64,000 nt of DNA from Acetobacter aceti (GTDB lineage: Bacteria; Pseudomonadota; Alphaproteobacteria; Acetobacterales; Acetobacteraceae), in the NCBI RefSeq assembly GCF_002005445.1, contig NZ_CP014692.1:248001-312000 (forward strand), read 5' to 3'. Of this stretch, positions 62,285 through 64,000 are shown one piece after another. The notes below the pieces were generated by a model. The model saw only the letters and a program-made list of their open reading frames with translations. It was not told the DNA's origin and did no database searches. Positions within the stretch are counted from its first letter, which is position 1. Every line of letters begins with the position of its first letter. Made by a program: the position numbers and the translations under genes.

Positions 62285-63171
62285 ATCAGGGAAAGATTGA
62301 GGCGCTTCAGGGTATTACGCCGCTGCTGGATCGCTACGATGGCTTTATCGTCGATCTCTGGGGGACCGTGCATAACGGGGTTCGGCCGTTCCCGGGCGTG
62401 ATCGACTGCCTTCGCGCTCTGAAGGAGCAGGGCAAGCGCATTGTTCTGCTGTCCAACGCGCCGCGTCCGGCCGCCATTATCCGTGGCCAGCTGTCGACAA
62501 TGGGTGTGGATGACACGGTGTATGACGGGATCATCACCAGTGGGGAGGTGACCTGGCGGGTTCTCGCCGGGTGCACCGATCCATCGGTGGCGCGTGCATG
62601 GCCCTGGGTGGAAACTCTTGGCAAGCGTGTGTTCCATGTTGGCGGCCAGCATGACCTGTCGATGTTCGATGGGCTGGGTGTGGAGCTTGTCTCCAATCCC
62701 GCGGATGCGACGTTCGTGCTGAACACAGGGCCAGACGAGCGCCGGGGACAGACGGAACTGGAGCCATATCTGGAAATTCTCTCGGCCTGCGCCGTGCGTG
62801 ACCTGCCGATGATCTGCGCCAATCCGGATATGGAGGTGATGCGCGATGGCGTTCGCCTGATCTGCGCGGGACTGCTGGCGAAGGCGTATGAGCAGAAAGG
62901 TGGCGTTGTCCACTGGATCGGCAAACCCTTTTCGCCTGTTTACGAACCGGTGTTCGAATTGCTTGGTGACATACCGAAAAACCGGGTTCTGGCGGTAGGT
63001 GATGCGTTGGCCACCGATATTCGGGGCGCCGCGAGTGTTGGTGTCGATGCGCTGTGGGTGCTGGCGGGCATTCATGGTGAAGGGCTGGCCGATGATCCGG
63101 CTTTGGCGCAGGCGGAGGCAGATGCGGCCGGGCTGGCTCCCGTAGCGAGCGTGCCTGCATTTGTTCTGTAG
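62281..63171 (+). CDS. HAD superfamily class IIA hydrolase (TIGR01459-like)
   Basis: A 296-aa NagD-like phosphatase starting at GTG 62281 inside the pyrD stop (GTGA), so translation is coupled. It shows GFIVDLWGTVHNGVRPFPGV, where the usual DxD is DLW, so the second motif-I Asp is replaced by Trp as in this subfamily, then IVLLSNAPRP, HWIGKPFSPVYEPVFELLG and VLAVGDALATDIRGAASVGV. The subfamily is common in alphaproteobacteria; substrate unknown. Coupling to pyrD hints at a nucleotide-related role, which is only inference. Confidence 0.85.
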   Translation: MNQGKIEALQGITPLLDRYDGFIVDLWGTVHNGVRPFPGVIDCLRALKEQGKRIVLLSNAPRPAAIIRGQLSTMGVDDTVYDGIITSGEVTWRVLAGCTDPSVARAWPWVETLGKRVFHVGGQHDLSMFDGLGVELVSNPADATFVLNTGPDERRGQTELEPYLEILSACAVRDLPMICANPDMEVMRDGVRLICAGLLAKAYEQKGGVVHWIGKPFSPVYEPVFELLGDIPKNRVLAVGDALATDIRGAASVGVDALWVLAGIHGEGLADDPALAQAEADAAGLAPVASVPAFVL

Positions 63172-63413
63172 AATTCCGGAGTAATCGTTCTCTGGTCTCA
63201 AATTTTTTTTCGCGGAAATTCAAAAGCGTCTCTTCAGGATCAACGTTTTTGTAGTGCCTGCCTGATTTTCCGACATGATCTCTTGCAGAGGCGCGGCAGC
63301 TTTTATGCCGTGCCTTTTTTATGAACAGGACACTACGCGTCAGAAGGAGCGGGGGCGTTCCGAAGCAGTGGAAAAGATGCCTTCAGGGTGGCGGAAATGA
63401 ATAAAATTGCGAA

Positions 63414-63428
63414 TGAATATTATTTTCA
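63414..63428. promoter_or_regulatory. Fur-box-like site
   Basis: TGAATATTATTTTCA fits the 7-1-7 Fur consensus TGATAATNATTATCA at 11 of 14 positions and lies about 50 bp before the start of the iron-dependent hydroxylase gene. The rest of the 63172-63476 gap contains no gene. Confidence 0.45.
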
Positions 63429-63476
63429 TGTATAGCAGAGGTCGAATGCCATCTCTTTATCGTAAGGATCGTTCTG

Positions 63477-64000
63477 GTGCTGGTGCATATTCCCAAGGTT
63501 CTGACCCAGGAAGAACTTGTTCATTGTCGCAAGTCTCTTGAGCAGTCGGAATGGGTTGACGGCAAGGTGACGGCGGGTGAGCAATCGGCAAAAGCAAAAT
63601 ATAATCTGCAGATCCCACAGGATTCCGAAGTGGCCCTTGAGTTGGGGGACATCATTCTCAGGGCGCTGGGCCGGAGTGCGCTCTTTACGACTGCCGCCTT
63701 GCCGTTGCGTGTCTTTCCACCGCTGTTCAATCGTTATGATGAAGGCATGCGGTTTCACGCGCATGTGGATAATGCCATTCGCCCTTTGCCTGAAACAGGT
63801 TTTCGGATCCGGACGGATGTTTCCTCCACCCTGTTTCTCAGTGATCCGGAGGAGTATGAGGGCGGTGAGCTGGTGATCGAAGACACATACGGCAGCCATA
63901 AGGTAAAATTTCCAGCTGGCGACATGGTTCTGTATCCGGCTACCAGCTTGCATTCTGTGGCTCCCATCACGCACGGAAGCCGTTGGGCCTCATTTTTCTG
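63477..64000 (+). CDS. PKHD-type Fe(II)/2-oxoglutarate hydroxylase (PiuC-like), cut by the window end
   Basis: At least 174 codons run off the window without a stop. The start is probably GTG 63477 with AAGGAT eight bases upstream (GTG 63483 possible). The sequence shows the PiuC pattern: [40 protein letters not shown] followed by HAHVDN with iron ligands His and Asp, [20 protein letters not shown] and the distal ligand in [17 protein letters not shown]. Such genes usually accompany TonB-dependent iron receptors; the neighbour beyond the window is unseen. A Fur-box-like site lies upstream. Confidence 0.88.
   Translation, partial: MLVHIPKVLTQEELVHCRKSLEQSEWVDGKVTAGEQSAKAKYNLQIPQDSEVALELGDIILRALGRSALFTTAALPLRVFPPLFNRYDEGMRFHAHVDNAIRPLPETGFRIRTDVSSTLFLSDPEEYEGGELVIEDTYGSHKVKFPAGDMVLYPATSLHSVAPITHGSRWASFF

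Overview
The window looks like a chromosomal segment of an alphaproteobacterium, most likely an acetic acid bacterium (Acetobacteraceae). The evidence is a CtrA response regulator beside flagellar fliI/fliJ, alphaproteobacterial AddAB instead of RecBCD, small alphaproteobacterial families (DUF3126, DUF2939), and a sucA-sucB-lpd cluster with no sucCD beside it, which fits the acetic-acid-bacterial branched TCA cycle. Genus and species cannot be fixed from sequence reading alone. Most of the DNA is GC-rich housekeeping sequence interrupted by four accessory patches.

Layout: 0.2-1.7 kb is the end of an integrated element abutting tRNA-Glu(CTC), with an excisionase-like gene, a truncated tyrosine integrase and three tandem 23-bp repeats. 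1.9-13.8 kb carries rluD-like, rpoH (sigma-32), rdgB, an aldo/keto reductase, hrcA (with a probable frameshift), several small lipoproteins, moeB and a DsrE-like gene. 13.9-18.9 kb carries an SH3 envelope protein, pyk, glmM and thiD. 18.9-21.7 kb has ctrA divergent from fliI-fliJ; this CtrA has Glu at position 51, where the phosphorylated Asp belongs. 21.9-29.4 kb is tsaE-addB-addA. 29.9-31.4 kb is a phage-type S24 repressor module with a coupled 30-codon upstream ORF. 31.6-39.9 kb carries a carboxymuconolactone-decarboxylase-like gene, zapE, sucA (frameshifted in a run of seven C), sucB and lpd. 40.1-41.1 kb is an L,D-transpeptidase preceded by an overlapping 39-aa lipoprotein. 41.4-42.8 kb is an AT-richer island of unknown genes.

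43-53.3 kb is largely amino-acid metabolism: leuA with a leucine-rich leader peptide and a foldable leader RNA, a Rieske protein, an NhaP-type antiporter, serB, miaA and ilvB-ilvN-ilvC. 53.4-56.8 kb is a minus-strand type VI secretion-type polymorphic toxin locus: an Eag-type (DUF1795) chaperone, a prePAAR/PAAR effector, an immunity candidate, then a duplicated orphan toxin end plus second immunity candidate and a PAAR fragment. 57-64 kb holds tRNA-Arg(ACG), a large RgpF/HAD protein, a TetR regulator, pyrD, a class IIA HAD hydrolase and, running off the edge, a PKHD-type Fe(II)/2-oxoglutarate hydroxylase with a Fur-box-like site.

The best candidates for something new are the toxin array, the Glu51 CtrA, the leuA leader, three very small ORFs whose stop codons overlap the next gene's start, and a family of double-hairpin intergenic repeats found at three places.
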